Shown here: positions 12,954 through 13,351 of the stretch, in pieces
Numbering within the stretch: the stretch's first letter is position 1
How the letters are laid out: every line of letters begins with the position of its first letter
Assembly: GCA_004562975.1 (NCBI GenBank)
Contig: SFQP01000093.1
Coordinates: 1 to 13,351, forward strand
Direction: 5' to 3'
Length of the DNA stretch: 13,351 nt
Source of the DNA: a bacterium
GTDB lineage: Bacteria > Bacteroidota > Bacteroidia > Bacteroidales > Bacteroidaceae
Made by a program: the position numbers and the translations under genes
Notes under the pieces: generated by a model
Databases searched by the model: none
Seen by the model: the letters and a program-made list of their open reading frames with translations, nothing else
What the model was told of the DNA's origin: nothing

Positions 12954-13033
12954 ACAAGTCCGGGAGTTGTTTTTACAAGTCCAAGAGTTGTTTTTACAAG
13001 TCCGGGAGTTGTGCGAACAAGTCCGGGACTTGT
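12954..13033. repeat. Four 17-base palindromes at exactly 21-base spacing
   Basis: Copies start at 12954, 12975, 12996 and 13017. Copies 1 and 3 read ACAAGTCCGGGAGTTGT, copy 2 has AA in the centre, and copy 4 is ACAAGTCCGGGACTTGT, a perfect palindrome around its central G. The spacers are TTTT in the first two gaps and GCGA in the third. The 21-base period equals two turns of DNA, which would put all copies on the same face. This suggests an operator array or a set of small hairpins, by inference. Confidence 0.8.
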
Positions 13034-13167
13034 GAGGAGGACTTCACGCATTGTCCAGTCGGAAAGGGGAGGATGTTCTGTCACGCTGCATAGGCCGCAA
13101 CCTGTTTTGACGATGACCTATACGTGCGTGTATATACGTAAATAATTCCCCGAAAAAGCATTCACCT

Positions 13168-13220
13168 CCTTCACACAGGGCGAGTTCCCTTCTGATTTTC
13201 AATGGTTTTTTGTGTGAAGG
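13168..13220. repeat. Inverted repeat CCTTCACACA / TGTGTGAAGG
   Basis: Perfect 10-base arms (13168-13177 and 13211-13220) separated by 33 bases. A related sequence with TTCAC (13237-13241) and GTGAA (13248-13252) follows. The function is unknown. Confidence 0.45.
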
Positions 13221-13270
13221 ATTGGATTTCAAAGTATTCACACGGCGGTGAACTGACTTTTCCTGATTTT

Positions 13271-13351
13271 GGTTGACCGTTTTTTTCGTTATTTTCTGCT
13301 TTCGGTTTACCGTTTCCTGAGAACGTTGACTACTTCCCAAAGCGGTTGACC
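13271..13351 (+). repeat. Degenerate GGTTGACCGTTT repeats at the window edge
   Basis: GGTTGACCGTTT (13271-13282), GGTTTACCGTTT (13304-13315) and GGTTGACC (13344-13351, cut by the window end). The spacing is 33 and 40 bases. It may continue outside the window. Confidence 0.4.

Larger units (their letters stand above)
12574..13351. other. Gene-free, repeat-rich end of the window
   Basis: No convincing gene in about 780 bases. The short open frames on the - strand are repeat translations or lysine-rich low-complexity. The stretch holds the leader and promoter of the 535-residue protein gene, a terminator-like hairpin (12646-12685), a four-copy palindrome array (12954-13033), a 10-bp inverted repeat (13168-13177 with 13211-13220) and GGTTGACCGTTT-like repeats at the edge. 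It reads as a regulatory or decayed region. Confidence 0.6.

Noticed and set aside
12954..13033. CRISPR array
   Set aside because: The repeats are 17 bases with 4-base spacers that are nearly identical; CRISPR spacers are longer and unique, and no cas gene is present.
12833..13084. 83-residue - strand open frame with a repeated PGLVKTT pattern
   Set aside because: The repeat in the peptide is only the translation of the 21-base palindrome array. There is no signal peptide, domain or leader support.
13044..13340. 98-residue - strand open frame at the right edge
   Set aside because: Lys/Asn/Gln-rich low-complexity start, crosses inverted repeats, no family resemblance.

Overview
The window looks like a chromosomal piece of a Bacteroidales bacterium, most likely Prevotella-like, with moderately high GC for that group. 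Three things point there: several secreted proteins end in type IX secretion system (T9SS) sorting tails, promoters match the Bacteroidota TTTG / TAnnTTTG pattern rather than -35/-10, and genes lack clear Shine-Dalgarno sites. The species cannot be fixed from sequence alone.

Left part (1-2130, + strand): the 3' end of pckA (ATP-dependent PEP carboxykinase) with a strong terminator; about 600 bases without a gene but with promoter-like, hairpin and repeat signals; then floA (flotillin-like membrane scaffold protein) with its own promoter and a terminator that also faces the genes converging from the right.

Middle part (2220-5040, - strand): a likely three-gene operon read right to left from a good promoter at 5009-5040. 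It holds an SLC13/DASS-type anion transporter with two RCK_C (TrkA-C) domains, an outer-membrane beta-barrel protein, and a small antibiotic-biosynthesis-monooxygenase (ABM) family protein. The transporter is broken: about 36 residues including the first GTPPN motif are missing, and the two halves meet at a GTGA overlap.

Right part (5279-12573, - strand): three consecutive genes for large secreted T9SS proteins. The first in reading order is a 535-residue protein with a duplicated domain of unknown function. The second is a multi-domain propeller/FN3/jelly-roll protein of about 1,100 residues, interrupted by a frameshift and by a second lesion. The third is a 701-residue protein with two jelly-roll-like domains around an FN3 domain. 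No catalytic domain is recognisable in any of them, so surface binding or adhesion is only an inference.

The gaps are rich in structure: a 189-base inverted repeat built of GGTTAT units (7421-7609), four 17-base palindromes at exactly 21-base spacing (12954-13033), a G6 motif shared by two distant gaps (550 and 5161), and several hairpins. The last 780 bases hold no convincing gene. I found no tRNA, rRNA, CRISPR array, insertion sequence, or clearly new multi-gene system. The most unusual items are the two broken genes and the palindrome and inverted-repeat arrays.
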